From Hermatobates lingyangjiaoensis (lineage: Eukaryota; Arthropoda; Insecta; Hemiptera; Hermatobatidae), in the NCBI GenBank assembly GCA_026182355.1, contig JAPFBL010000068.1, positions 6,795,001 to 6,859,000 on the forward strand: 64,000 bases of DNA, given 5' to 3'. Position 1 is the stretch's first letter, and the number at the start of each line of letters is the position of its first letter. The notes under the pieces are model-generated. The model saw only the letters and a list, made by a program, of their open reading frames with translations. It ran no database searches and had not been told where the DNA came from. The position numbers and the translations under genes are program-made. Shown here in pieces: positions 37,501 through 49,051 of this stretch.

Positions 37501-38540
37501 CTGATTAGTAGTGAAAAAAAGTGAAAAACTACTTCATTATGTGCTCACCACAATTTTGTCGTTCATTAAAGAGTTCATTATCTATATGTTATTATAATTA
37601 TTTTGTTTAATACACCTTGACTGTCATTTCTGTCAAAAATTCAGCCAACTGTCATAATAAGAATCACTGAAATATATGATCAATTCAATTTATATATCAA
37701 TTATATATTATATATATATTCAATTATATATGTATTCAATTTATATATCAAGTTCATATATTCAATATTTGATATTTATATATCAATCAATCAATTTATT
37801 TCATTAGATATAAATAATGCCAGAATGTGTATATATGAAAGGAAAAGTTTGGGCCAGTTGATTTTTTTGATTTTTTTTTATTCCTCGAGCAACTCAGAAG
37901 AGCATGCAAGACATTATAGAAACTCTCTAAAAAGGCAACCAAGCATGAAATGGGCATACAATTTTTAGAAACATGTTATAATATTATAAATATACAACAT
38001 ATATACTACTATGTATAAATTAATTGCATTACAACAATAATAATAATATATACATACGCACACATACAACATCTAAGAGGGGAGTAGATAAAAGAATACT
38101 TGATGTTGGAAATAATTGCAAGGAGTAAAGATGAGTTTAAAAATAAAAACTTATTTTAAATAATTTCATTTAGATTAGGTCTATGGTTTAATAGTCTGGT
38201 TAGATAAACTTTTTTTTTCATTATTTTGGTTTATTTTTCTCAAGATTTTTACTTGGACTCTAACAATATTTGTCAATGTTGTCTTATGTGATGTATTAGT
38301 AAATTTATTAATAATCAAGTAAACAATGAAGCCTATATTAACAATAGGTTAATGGATGTTGTGATCATAGTAATGTAAAGGTTCACAGTTTATATATTCA
38401 ATGAATTCAAGCTTCTGTAAGTGCTTAAAACTGTTACTAATTTATTGTGTTATTTGTATCGGTCAATACATTGTAATAATCTAGTTTTGCTAGCGTGTAT
38501 ATTTTTTTTATTGATTTACAAGTTGATTTCCTTTGCGCTC
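34561..38540. other. Gene-poor AT-rich block
   Basis: 35090-35290 is slightly less AT-rich and contains TCTCCTGATAAACTGCC, a possible worn terminus. 36140-36382 (minus ORF) is chance-like. 37680-37800 is an irregular TATATCAAT-type simple repeat. No gene supported. Confidence 0.4.
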
Positions 38541-38650
38541 TGGTCCAATGAAAAACGTTTTGAATAAAATTCTAAACGTCAGCAATTGAGAGTTTGATTC
38601 AAGTCTAGAAAGCTGACCAATTTCAAATTTTGTTTTAGTTCAATTCTATA
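38541..38650 (+). mobile_element. Family F terminus, decayed
   Basis: Contains AAACGTCAGCAATTGAGAG TTTGATTC, then AGCTGACC, the same order as the family F units at 27640-27710 and 49215-49290, with many changes. Confidence 0.5.
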
Positions 38651-38682
38651 AATTGGTTAATATACAGCTGAATATATATGTA

Positions 38683-38800
38683 TATATATGTAAAGCTATC
38701 ATAAGAAAACAAAAAAGAGACTAACACTTACTATTATCAATCATTTTGGCTATCACGCCGTCCTCAGGAAAGGTAGGAAAACGAAAAGGAACACAGGAGC
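38683..38800 (-). mobile_element. PLE-type terminus, separate family
   Basis: On the minus strand this reads TTTCCTGAGGACGGCGTGAT AGCC then AAAATG, so helix II (GGC/GCC) is kept but the GAA is AAA. The flanking sequence differs from families A-G. It lies between TA tracts. Confidence 0.45.
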
Positions 38801-38853
38801 GGAGACGTGGAAGTATGCACCGACCGACACAAAGTGACCATATATATATATAT

Positions 38854-38914
38854 AAGAAATGGGAAAACAAGACTAAGATCTTTCAACCGTAACAAGCGGT
38901 CTTCGTCAGAGTCA
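38854..38914 (-). mobile_element. Family A terminus, minus arm of a foldback
   Basis: Complement of the plus copy that begins at the next base, truncated to the proximal half. The two arms meet 5' end to 5' end at 38914/38915, giving an almost perfect hairpin. Confidence 0.85.
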
Positions 38915-39032
38915 GTTGGGTTTTTGACTCTGACGAAGACCGCTTGTTACGGTTGAAAGATCTTAGTCTTGTTTTCCCATTTCTTATTGTGGTTTGATCA
39001 TTGATTGTTATTTCACGTGTTTATGTGAAATC

Positions 39033-39040
<8 letters not shown>
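38915..39040 (+). mobile_element. Family A terminus, plus arm (reference copy)
   Basis: A well preserved family A unit: GTTGGGTTTTTGACTCTGAC start, the CCGCTTGTTACGG hairpin, a distal TTTCACGTG...TGTGAAAT small palindrome, ending in a long TA tract. The same unit closes the GIY-YIG remnant at 47478-47600, which identifies it as a PLE terminal repeat. Confidence 0.85.
38926..38968 (+). ncRNA. Hammerhead-like core, family A
   Basis: Helix I GACT/AGTC is perfect, with an outer GGG/CCC pair available across an internal loop. Then CTGACGA, extra A, helix II GACCG/CGGTT with a 7-nt loop, GAA, and AGATCTT as the minimal helix III region. The core recurs at about 46336, 47491 and 53389 on the plus strand. 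Confidence 0.4.

Positions 39041-39087
<47 letters not shown>
39041..39087. repeat. (TA)n microsatellite
   Basis: A pure TA tract of about 47 bp exactly between a family A copy and a family B copy. Confidence 0.95.
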
Positions 39088-39091
<4 letters not shown>

Positions 39092-39099
39092 ATATTTGA

Positions 39100-39220
39100 G
39101 TTGACTGTCGTCCCTCCATCAATTCACTTCTTCTCCTGAGGACGACTACCATTATGGTCGAAATATTGAAAAGTGAGTCTTTTTTATGTTTCAGTTTATG
39201 TGTCATAGTTTATTTTAAGT
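39100..39220 (+). mobile_element. Family B terminus, plus copy
   Basis: GTTGACTGTCGTCCCTCCAT, then CTGAGGACGACTACCATTA, with GGTCGAAATATTGAAAAGTG following and a TA tract at its end. Helix II GACT/GGTC keeps pairing through a G-U. Confidence 0.8.
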
Positions 39221-42200
39221 ATATATATATATATATGTAGTGCATGTTGATAATGAATTCCATGGAAATGATATAGTTTCTCTTTAATGAATTGATTGGT
39301 AATTTCTTGATTGCACTTGTATATTGTGACAGACATAGGTTATTATTGTAAATATTCAAAAATAGTTTATCGTTTAGAATAATATTTTAATGCTACCTAC
39401 GCCGTACTTAACCATTTAAAAGACCCCAGGTGTTAAAGCTGTGAGGCTCGTACGTGACTTTCGCCTCCAGTATAAAGCTTCGTCAAAAAATCATGAAGTT
39501 TTCGTGGTTGTAACTTAAAGCAAAAGATCCATTTTTAGTATTCAGCAATGTTTTAAAATTTCAACAAAGCATTATTTTATGGATATACATTCTCAATTTT
39601 TTCTCTTTTGTATAAATACAGAACAAATAATATAAGTGCTAATAAACGTATAAATGTTTTGTGATAGCTATTAAAGTTTTTCTTTCTACTTTTGATGAGC
39701 CCCCATTATTGGATTTTTAACCTTACAAAGAATTAATGGTTGAAGCTATAAATATTAAACTAATCCTAAAGTCGTATAATTTAGAATTAATCATTCATTT
39801 TATATATTAATCGGCACTTTTTTTTATTTCATTGTATCATTGAAACTTAATAATAATAGCGCCTTCATATTCCTTCCGAAGGAAGGTTATATTCATTCTT
39901 AGGTTTTAGATATTCCGTTAACATGAGCGCTACTATTCTTTAAGTATATTAATCCTACATAGAATATAAGAGTTTTTTTCGTCTTGAATATTTATGGCTA
40001 AAGTGACATAAAAGTTGTGTCCGTGAATGCAATCCCAATTATTTTTAGTTGATTCTTCTTTGTAGCTATTGCTATCATGGTAAAAGACAATTATTTTCAT
40101 TACATTTTAAATTAAACAATTGTAAAAAGTTAATGTGTAAAAAGTTATTTCGAGTATTTACTTTAATTAAGATAATTGAAGCAATTAATAATAACAATCA
40201 TTGCTAATTCAGTTATTATTACTTAACAGATCCATGCAATCATATTTACGGTACTTGTCAAATACATTTCATTCTCATCCGAACAAAGTGTAATGGGATT
40301 ATTTTATCACTCCAGTAATGTTTGAACTATATTCAGTTCCACACCATATAGTTGTGTAAGAGTAATTTTTCTTCAAACAAATGTGCCGAAAAAAAAATTA
40401 AAAGTAAATTAATGCACGGTAAATATAGAAGGGAGTATATTGAATCATGTCTGACGATGGGTTGCAGAGTGGAAGTTGGGATTCCACCCTTAGAACATTG
40501 GTGTAGTCGGAGTCATACTCCTATCAACACTCAGGAGTCAGAATCGGAGTTGGAATTTTCTTAAAATCAAATACTTTTGTTATTCAATATGTTTTGATAG
40601 TTTTTTTTGCATGCTCAGAAACAAGGAGTTCATGCTTACTTTGAACTCATGGATATGTTTAGAGAACTATCATTTTTGCTATCACGACTAAAACTTTAAT
40701 GTTGTTGTTATATAATGCTATATATATAGATGTTATATACTGTTATGTTAATCTTCTATTTATGCATTACGGAAAGCATTTCAAGTAGGCTGTTTTGGTG
40801 TTTCTGTGAATCTATCCCCATTAATTTCTCTCTTCACCTCTGAAGAGGCAATATAGCAGATACCACTCTTCAGTATATTATTTATTTTAAAATTTATTTA
40901 CATTCTTCATTAGACATGTAAAGACTCACCTGTTAATGTGACTGTTTATCTGGGATCAAGGATGGTCAGGACCTACTCTTCTTATTGGATGCTTTTCAAT
41001 AAAGACATTTGATACGTACACAATAATTACAAAATAAATCAAACACGTTTTAAATTTATTTCAGTAGACAATGATTATATATCTCATTATTGTATATGTA
41101 ATACGCTAGAAGAAAAATCTAAAACTCAATCATTTGTGGATTTATAAACTTTCTTAAGTTTATACACATTGGTTAGCTGGTTACGCTTGTACAAAGGTTA
41201 TGTTGGCCCTGTCAGAACAGAGCTCAAACTGACATTTTAATTATTATTAACAACTAAAACATGATGAACTTAGTGAAACTAAAATTGTGAGTTATAAAAC
41301 AAGGAAATAGTTTAATAGATGATCTGTGTTGTTTTAACGCTTTATGATGATGAATTCTAAGAAGACAAAACATCTGAACGTGCAGACGTTCAGAAATTCG
41401 GCTAAATTTAAGTAATTTTGTAGAAATTTTTAACGTTTGATGGCAAAGTTAATATTTATTTCTTAGTTATTAATTAATTAATATTACTGTGAATAATTCA
41501 AGAGAAGTTCAGGTAACCAGACTCAAAAATGTATTGGGTTTTGAATTGTTTAGGTTTTTAATTTTATTACACTACTGAGAAGGCTACAGGAACAGTTGAT
41601 ACAGTGTCAAAAGTGATAAACAACACTGCATTCTGAAAAGTTATGAAAACTCTGGTAATGATTAAGTTTTCTGAAAAGAAAATGGCTGAAGAGCAATTTG
41701 AAGTTTCTTATGGCTATTTGAAATAATTGACAAAATTTTGTGAATTTAGAAATCATGAAAAAAGTTATTACGGTCACAAATAAATCCAGGTGTCCATCCT
41801 CCAAAAACGGCTGTTAAGAGATGTGGCGGACAGGCATGCCAGCAGTAGGCTTCTCATATTAACGTTGGCTCAGTCCATTTTACGAGAAGTATTTTTAAAA
41901 TTTCATATTAAATATTTTGGGAACATTACAGGAACTTGTTTCAACGAAATGTTAATTGCTACTGATACCAAATAGAACCATGGTTTAATTTTGAAAAAAG
42001 CCCTGCAGATGTAGTCTCCCAGTATATTATGATATTTAATTAAAGCAAATGTTAGTACTGCCAAATTAAAGTGAGGTTTTCAAGTTGTAAATGGTGAAAA
42101 ATTGTCTTAATATGACAGAAATCGTTGAGTCATTAAGAGAGTTACTAAATAAGATGTTATCTTGATTTGGGAAAATCAACATTATCATGCTTTTGTATTT

Positions 42201-42403
42201 TGAAGCCGCTTGTGGCTGAAGCCACCATTCTCACTAACTTTGACGCTAATAAAGTTATTAATTTGCAATGTGATAACTCTAGTATTCGATAGAATATGCC
42301 TTTAGCAGGACAGTAAACTGTTCAACTATGCTTTCCCTCTAAACTAAATATGCCAAATAGAAAAGAGTTATTAGCCATTTTTTTTTGCTCTTCAAGAATC
42401 TTG

Positions 42404-42404
<1 letters not shown>
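39221..42404. other. Gene-poor AT-rich block
   Basis: 39400-39480 is less AT-rich but unassigned. 40505-40558 is a degenerate GGAGTC-type simple repeat. The ORFs at 41607-41804 and 41790-41975 overlap on opposite strands and have no motif. No gene supported. Confidence 0.4.

Positions 42405-42438
<34 letters not shown>
42405..42438. repeat. (TA)n microsatellite
   Basis: A TA tract abutting the distal end of the family A minus arm. Confidence 0.95.
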
Positions 42439-42442
<4 letters not shown>

Positions 42443-42635
42443 ATTGCACATAAACACGTGAATTAACAATCAATGATCAAACCACAATATGAAATGGGAA
42501 AACAAGACTAAGATCTTTCAACCGTAACAAGCGTAAAAACCCAACGTTGGGTTTTTGACTCTGACGAAGACCGCTTGTTACGATTGAAAGATTTTAATCT
42601 TGTTTTCCCATTTCATATTGTGGTTTGTTCATTGA
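42439..42635. mobile_element. Inverted family A pair
   Basis: The minus arm is 42439-42545 and the plus arm 42546-42635, meeting at AACGTT. The minus arm lacks about 15 bp (complement of GACTCTGACGAAGAC), so its hammerhead-like core is lost, while the plus arm keeps it. The distal end of the plus arm is truncated at TTTGTTCATTGA. Confidence 0.85.
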
Positions 42636-45112
42636 GATATATATATGTAGTTCTAGAAATGTTCTAGTAGTCACCATTTATTCCTGTAATAGGGAAAAAC
42701 TAAGAAATACTGACTATCAAACATAAAATTGATTGAACTTTAAAAATTATTTAATTATAATATGGAAGTCACCTATAAACCGTGTAATGTATTCTACGCA
42801 GCACTTGATAATAATAGTAATAATGCACCTTTTACGCCTGTTGAGTTTAAAGAATTTAATCAGGCATGGAGCTTTGATTTCATTTCAAATGTTTGCCCCA
42901 AATGATGATTATGGGTTCAGGACAAGAGGACCAAAATGTGGCTTTCGGGTGTTATTATTAGTACTAATGCCAATGTTCTAAGATCGTGCACTACCCTAGG
43001 AAACAGTAAAGTATATAGTAGAAATTATATTCGCATTAAACATAGAAATGAAAGCTAAATATCATTATACAGTAATAACTATACGTAGTAATTTCAGTTT
43101 TTATGAATAAAGTTCATTAATATAGATTGCATGTGTTGAAATGATTATTGTTTTTCTATACATGATAAGCATAAAAAAAGGGGAAAAGATGTTATGCATA
43201 TTGTAGTCATATGATAAAGGGACATTTTGTCTGCAGGTTACGCCTGTCTACTAAGGTTATGTCCACAGTGTCACAAGAGAGACTTAATCAAGCATTTTTT
43301 ATTAATGATTAAAAACCTAAACAAACATTTAAATTGTTCCAACTATTAAACACCCAAAGATATTTTGATGATGCTTTATAGAAGAGTGAAGAAACTGGCT
43401 CCAAATATTAAACGAAAGTGAAAGGGTAGTGAGTGTTGAACGAATACTTTCAGCTCTGAGTCCATCACGACCGACCAAAGTGCTACACTGAGTAGAAATC
43501 ACTCAAGTCATCGCTTTCATGCAAAACAGTTATAAACATTTTATTTTCCAGTTTCAAACACAAGTCTGTCACTGAAGTGCATAGCTTTCCTAACACATAC
43601 CAATAAGACAATATTGCAGGTTCAAAAATAAGTAATATAAAATATTAGTTAATATTTTATATTTACATCACTATAAGTAAGTTATAATAACTATAAAAAT
43701 AATGAATTATTAATTAAGTCACTAAGTAATGCACTGCACTTATTTATTATAATATTTGCTTAATAAATAAGTAATAAATTTAAAATATTATAAGAAAATA
43801 TTACATTAAAAGGGATAATATTAATTTCCGTGTTTGGTCAATTGCAATATTGCTTTTGAATAAGAGTTTCAATTTTCGTAAAACTGATAAATTGATATTG
43901 GCACATTAAAACAAATAAAGCTATTACTGTTACTGGCTTTGACTTTGGTTATATGTTTCCTTATACGAATGTTAAGCACAGCCCACTTCATGTTTTCAAA
44001 AATAGATTTTAACACATTAGATAAAGTGATTTCTTCAAAGTAAAACACTTGGCAAATAACTGTATGTCATTCATTCATCATGGCATTCATATATTATTAT
44101 TCTATTTATTTATTGCCTAAACATAAAATGTCAGAAAAGATCAATTATTGATATCAAATGATGATAGTATTGTAAGTGACTGAACTAGAAGAGCTAATGT
44201 TTTAGACTTAAGTCGAGGAAATCTAATTTTGAAATCTTGTGTCTAATGAGATATATAGGGATTAGGTCTGAGAAACGTGTCTAAGTGGGCTAAACGAGGT
44301 CCAATCTGCTCCAGGCCAAAACGACAAGGCTCTTCCCTTGTCAGTTCTACTCCTCAAAACTTCCTTAATCACTCACGCAAGACACTCAATACTAATCTAA
44401 GTTAAACTTGCCAAAATCAATCATGTTTATGTAATTTACATTGCGTTGTTCGTAAATAGAGCAAAACGTTGCCGAAACGGAACAGAATCAATCTTCAATG
44501 TAGCCATTTACCTGGCAGACAATATTTATTTAATCTTGCTTAACCAAATTGCCAAGTAAGTAACAAAAATTAAAGGACCTATAAATTCATCAATAGAGTT
44601 GTATGTTCAAAATGTTCACTGCAATTTGTTTTAAATCAGAGTGATTTATTATGCTGAAATTATTGATTTTCGAGTTCAGTATTTTCAAAATATCAAAGAG
44701 GGATATCTTTTATGATAACTGCTGAAAGCTACCTGACGTCTGCATATTGCTTGTGTGACAAGTTTACTGAATGTTGTCTAAATTCCGATTGAATAGCCGT
44801 CCGTTCTCCCCTGCCATAAATTCTTGCAAGTTTAGGGCACGGCTTAGCTCCATCCATGAATTATTATCCCTGCTGACCCTTTGTTCCATTCATTTTGCAT
44901 TTCTTATTGGTATGTATTCATAAGTTCTCCCCTTTATATCTTGAGATTAATATTAATGTTGTATTCTTTGGTGTAAGTGAAAGGGACAAATTATTTCTTA
45001 ATTTTAAATTTGAATTAATCCTTTTGAGTAACATTTATTTCGTGTAAAATTAATATATCTAACTTTAACTAATAATAATTCATCAGTCCCAAACTCAAAA
45101 TTGTATATAAGT
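42636..45112. other. Gene-poor AT-rich block
   Basis: The plus ORF at 42733-42981 has no motif. 44290-44530 is less AT-rich and unassigned. No repeat copy recognised. Confidence 0.4.
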
Positions 45113-45212
45113 GTATAATATATATATATATATATAATATATATATTGACTTTATATAATATATTATATATAATCGAGAGTTCATAATGAATCGACCGTT
45201 TGAGAGAACACA

Positions 45213-45251
<39 letters not shown>
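45113..45251. repeat. TA tracts around a family F fragment
   Basis: An irregular TA tract (45113-45172), a short fragment with TGAATCGACCGTTTGAGAGA ACACACC (related to the distal end of family F), then a pure TA tract at 45215-45251. Confidence 0.7.
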
Positions 45252-45253
<2 letters not shown>

Positions 45254-45444
45254 CTTACCTACTTTTACGTCTTCATTTCCCTTTTTCTTAATATTTGTAC
45301 TCTTTATTTTATTTTATATTATTATTCTTAAGTTGTTTTGTTTTATTTTTCTGTTTGCTTCTGTATTATTAATTACTTAGTTTTATTTGTTTTTTTATTG
45401 ATTTTTTGTTTGTTTTCCTTTATGTTTCATTATGAATAATCCGA

Positions 45445-45720
45445 TTGGGTTTTGGTAAGATGAAGTTGACTACCTATATCAGAATAGTAAAATGTACTGT
45501 TCATATTGAGTTTATCTCACATTGCTTGAATCTTAACATACCGCCTAACTGTCTTGCTTTGAAGCTGCTACTATCAGCCTTCCCTATCGAATTTCGTTAT
45601 CAACTGGCCTATTCTGGTTTCCAATGTTCTCTTTACTTATCTCAACTAACTCTGCACAATTATACAAAGTTAAGGATTTCTTACCACTCAAAACTGTCCT
45701 CTGTTATTAAATTCTTCTGA
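45445..45720 (+). pseudogene. Possible PLE polyprotein N-terminal fragment
   Basis: 91 codons without an ATG start (opens with TTG, stop upstream at 45433). The stretch VHIEFISHCLNLNIPPNC, then LALKL and a later LTLHNYTKL, resembles the N-terminal region of Penelope-like proteins, where F..C.....IP....K is followed by a helical segment. A T-rich leader precedes it and PLE-type termini follow at 46030. The reverse transcriptase and endonuclease are absent. This is a pattern match from memory, so moderate to low confidence. Confidence 0.35.
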
Positions 45721-46029
45721 ATATTTCCCCTGAATATGTGATATCAGGCGGTAGATCGGCTCCTGTGCTTAACCTAAATCGTTGATTTTTTTTTTCTATA
45801 AGTTGTTATCAGCTTTTAATTTAATTTTATTTTAGTTAATTGTTTTCATTCTTTTCATTTTTATTTGGCTTTTATCTCTTTATCTTCCTTGTCTACCTTT
45901 CCTCCGATAGTTGGCTACACTGTTTGAGTGCTTCGGTTCGAACACCAAGCCAGTCGTTATCAGACTTCGGAGCGATTCACATCTATTTCTGACGGCGAGG
46001 ACATCGAAATATATATATATATTCGCGCT
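45721..46029. other. Probable PLE-associated non-coding DNA
   Basis: T-rich, then a less AT-rich part (45900-46005) containing CTGACGGCGAGGACATCGAA A, a variant of the hammerhead-like arrangement (one core base different). A short TA run ends it. Confidence 0.35.
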
Positions 46030-46172
46030 CCGTTCTTCGACGTGGGGAGATCTCTCTCACTTCGTCCTCTCTTCTAGTCTACTCTCGTGATGACGAACAA
46101 CAGTTCGAAATATTGAATTCTGTGAGTGTTCTTTTTATTCTCTTTTCTGTGTCGTGCTTTCTGTAATTTAAA

Positions 46173-46178
<6 letters not shown>
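46030..46178 (+). mobile_element. PLE-type terminus, family C relative
   Basis: TCTCTCTCACTTCGTCCTCT, then GTGATGACGAACAACAGTTC followed by GAAATATTG and GTGAGTGTTCTTTTTATTC, ending at a TA tract. Helix II GAAC/GTTC is perfect, but the first core base is G instead of C. Confidence 0.6.

Positions 46179-46205
<27 letters not shown>
46177..46205. repeat. (TA)n microsatellite
   Basis: A TA tract between two different terminal families. Confidence 0.9.
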
Positions 46206-46209
<4 letters not shown>

Positions 46210-46408
46210 ATTTCACATAAACACGTGAAATAACAATCAATGATCAAACCACAATAAGAAATGGGAAAACAAGACTAAGATCTTTCTTAACAAGCGGTCT
46301 TCGTCAGAGTCAAAAACACAACTTGGCTTCTTGACTCTGACGAAGACCGCTTGTCACGGTTGAAAGATCTTAGTCTTGTTTTCCCATTTCTTATTGTGGT
46401 TTGATCAT
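46206..46408. mobile_element. Inverted family A pair
   Basis: Minus arm 46206-46323, plus arm 46324-46408, both with near-consensus cores. The minus arm has lost CAACCG next to the core. The arms meet at AACTTGGC. Confidence 0.85.
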
Positions 46409-46490
46409 ATATGTACATATATATATTTTGAGTTCAGTGATTTCTTTTCTATGTGTTCTTTTGAAAATTCTAGTTTATATATATATATAT

Positions 46491-46785
46491 AACAATTAAA
46501 ATAAGCAGTGACACATAAACAGAAACACAACAAAGACTCACTTTTCATATTTCGACGTAATGGCGGTCGTCCTCAGGAGAAGAAGTGAATTGACGGAGGG
46601 ACGACAGTCAACGTCAGGTTGACTGTCGTCCCTCCGTCAATTCACTTCTTCTCCTGAGGACGACCGCCATTACGGTCGAAATATTGAAAAGTGAGTCTTT
46701 GTTGTGTTTCTGTTTATGTGTCACTGCTTATTTTAATTGTTATTTGTCCTGCCGGACCGTTTTTCGTTTATCATGGTATATATAT
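46491..46785. mobile_element. Inverted family B pair
   Basis: Minus arm 46491-46612, 5-bp spacer GTCAG, plus arm 46618-46785. The plus arm is the best family B copy and carries the distal cassette TGTCCTGCCGGACCGTTTTT then CGTTTATCATGG before a TA tract. The minus arm has a 1-2 base loss in helix II, so only the plus core is intact. Arms of about 120 bp could form a long RNA hairpin. Confidence 0.85.
46643..46694 (+). ncRNA. Hammerhead-like core, family B
   Basis: CACTTCTTCTC upstream can pair with GAAAAGTGAG downstream (CACTT/AAGTG plus inner pairs). Between lie CTGAGGA, extra C, helix II GACC/GGTC with an 8-nt loop, GAA and ATATT. Confidence 0.35.
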
Positions 46786-46803
46786 ATATATATAATATAT
46801 ATA

Positions 46804-47568
46804 TCAATGATCAAACCACAATAAGAAATGGGAAAACAAGACTAAGATCTTTCAACCGTAACAAGCGGTCTTCGTCAGAGTCAAAAACCCAACTGAACAC
46901 TAGATGCAGAAAACACCTGGTGAGGAGTTGAGAAGAGTGGGAGGGAAGAGTGGTATTTTAAAAGGGTGAAAGCACAGGAAAGGACTAATGTCCAGAAAGG
47001 GATGTTTGGGGAAACAAAGGAGTACATTGGTCAAACTGGTAAATCATTAAAGACACGTGTAAAACAACACCAATATAACGTAAGTAGACAGGAAAATAGT
47101 AGTGCCTTATTCTTGCATATAAAAAATGAAAATCATCATATTGATTGGACAGGAGCTAAATTTATTACCTATGAAAAATCAATGTTGTTAAGAAATATTA
47201 TTGAATCGTCTCTAATTAAATTTAATAGATCGAATATTATAAACATTAGTAACGGTCTCTTCAAACTTGATACTTTCGTCACGAGGGCAATAGCCTCTTC
47301 AAAGAGGGTTGACAGCTAGCGGATAGTTTTTTACTTTTTCTTACTGTACTCCTTTGTTTCCCCAATCATCCCTTTCTGGACATTAGTCCTTTCCTGTGCT
47401 TTCACCCTTTTAAAATACCACTCTTCCCTCCCACTCTTCTCAACTCCTCACCAGATGTTTTCTGCATCTAGTGTTCAGTTCGGTTTTTGACTCTGACGAA
47501 TACCGCTTGTTACGGTTGAAAGATCTTAGTCTTGTTTTCCCATTTCTTATTGTGGTTTGATCATTGAT
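46804..47568 (+). mobile_element. PLE fragment with inverted 3' flanks
   Basis: Left arm 46804-47026 is the reverse complement of right arm 47345-47568 (about 223 bp each, few mismatches). The 318-bp centre holds the end of a PLE endonuclease frame. The right arm is the element's own 3' UTR plus family A terminus, so the left arm is an inverted copy of that end joined at the YIG codons. PLE terminal repeats in inverted orientation are established; here the whole upstream coding region is missing. Confidence 0.8.
47023..47319 (+). pseudogene. PLE GIY-YIG endonuclease, C-terminal part
   Basis: YIGQTGKSLKTRVKQH gives the YIG half, the catalytic arginine and the following histidine. Later ALFLHIKNENHHIDW, AKFI and LLRNIIESSLIKF carry the metal-binding glutamate helix. 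It ends at TAG (47317-47319). The GIY half and the whole reverse transcriptase are missing. An ATG at 46966 opens the same frame, but its first 19 codons are read from the inverted 3' UTR and are not real protein. It follows the PLE domain order and should be non-functional. Confidence 0.8.
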
Positions 47569-47600
47569 TGTTGTTTCACGTGTTTATGTGAAATCTTTTT
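47478..47600 (+). mobile_element. Family A terminus closing the PLE
   Basis: Full family A unit (CTGACGAATACCGCTTGTTA, CGG, TGAAAGATCTTAGTC) downstream of the endonuclease stop and a 160-bp 3' UTR. This is the anchor that assigns family A to PLE ends. One base differs in helix II (GAATACCG instead of GAAGACCG). Confidence 0.85.
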
Positions 47601-47629
47601 ATATATATATAAACATATGCAATTAAAAT

Positions 47630-47775
47630 TAACGTGCAAACCACAGTATGAAATTCAGAAATGTGACTTCAATCCTTCAGCCAGAACAACTGTTTGTCTT
47701 CATTGTGAGTAAGACTCTGACGAAGACTAGCTGTTTTTTTCATATTTCTAAATTTATTTTTATGGTTTAGATGTG
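47630..47775. mobile_element. Old inverted family A pair
   Basis: A diverged minus arm (ACCACAGTATGAAATTCAG, CAGCCAGAACAACTG) and plus arm (AAGACTCTGACGAAGACTAG, then a tail). The hairpin after CTGACGA is lost. Confidence 0.55.
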
Positions 47776-49051
47776 TGTTTATCTATGTGAGATAGATGTA
47801 ATTCCCTCCCCCCACCCCTCAAATCACTAAATACAATAACTGATCTATGTTATTTCAGTATTTCATCAAATAGCTTATTCAAATCATTTAGGCACAACCA
47901 ATTATGTCGTTTCGTTATCTAGTTTTTAATAGAAATGGACCCAGATTGAAGTGACGAATTTTGTAGAAATGTCTTTAGCACATTGTATATCAAGAAATAT
48001 TTACATCGAATGATAAAAACGTTCTATAAAAACATCAGATGACCGTGATCAGTTTTTTTCTATTTCTATCTTTTAAATGAAGTATAAATTTGCAATTATA
48101 ATATGTTTTTGAACGAGTTTAATAAAATAGTTAACTAAATGATAGTTATTTGGTTCAACTTCAGTAGAGTGAGTTCTTAAAACCAGTTATATAAAACTAG
48201 TTTGTTTGAATTTTTTACCAAAGCTAAATTTTTTAGACTTCACCACCATCAATACTTTTTACTGTAATATAAATATTGCATACCAATTCCAATAAAAATT
48301 GCAAGTCAACTTGTCTATGTACTGGATTATTTATTAAACAGTATTATATTCATAATTTTAAAACTCCAACGCATGTTCGAACTCATAATTTTGAAAATTG
48401 GAATCACTATCAAGACACAGAGTATTTGAATTTTAAATCCAGTTTTATATGATTGAACTTAATCCATCATTAACGCCATCTTAATTAATCTTTAAGCATT
48501 TATTTTGTTCTACAATAAATAGGTGTTGTACACAATCAAATGAATATCTTCAAATAAAATCCTTGCCTAGCATTATAACTGAATATGTTTCAAAATGAAT
48601 AGCTTCTGTTCTAACGATCTTTACATTCAGCATTCAGTCATGTTGAAACGAACAGCTTATGGAGTTAATCCCTTTTTAGAGTCCACTGATTTAAAAACAA
48701 TATCTTATATATTCTATCACGTTCAATATTGAATAATAATATGTTTGAAGTATAAAATGTCTGAAAATTTCCAATACATGTATAGAATAAGTGATTTAAC
48801 TACGTTATTATTTTTCAATACTGTATTATTCACGTAAGTTAATTTGAGGTTGACATAAATGTTTTAGTATACTAAGCACAAATCCACATGAAGTTTCAAA
48901 AATATACAACTTGGTCTAATAAAAAAAATATATTGTTATAATTGATATATGAAATGCATAGTTCATAACCTTGTCAATTTATGAGCTTATGAAGAGGCAA
49001 TGTTAACCTCCTTAAAGAATAGGTGTTAGATAGAATAGGTATGTTCTCTAA
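47776..49051. other. AT-rich DNA, nothing recognised
   Basis: No gene, RNA or repeat copy recognised. Confidence 0.4.

Noticed and set aside
39021..39206. 61-aa minus ORF
   Set aside because: Reads across a TA tract and the complement of a family B terminus.
40505..40558. Diverged GGAGTC-type stretch as a mobile element
   Set aside because: Looks like a degenerate simple repeat without other structure.
46966..47022. First 19 codons of the endonuclease ORF as real protein
   Set aside because: They lie in the inverted copy of the element's own 3' UTR, so only the part from the YIG codons onward is PLE-derived.
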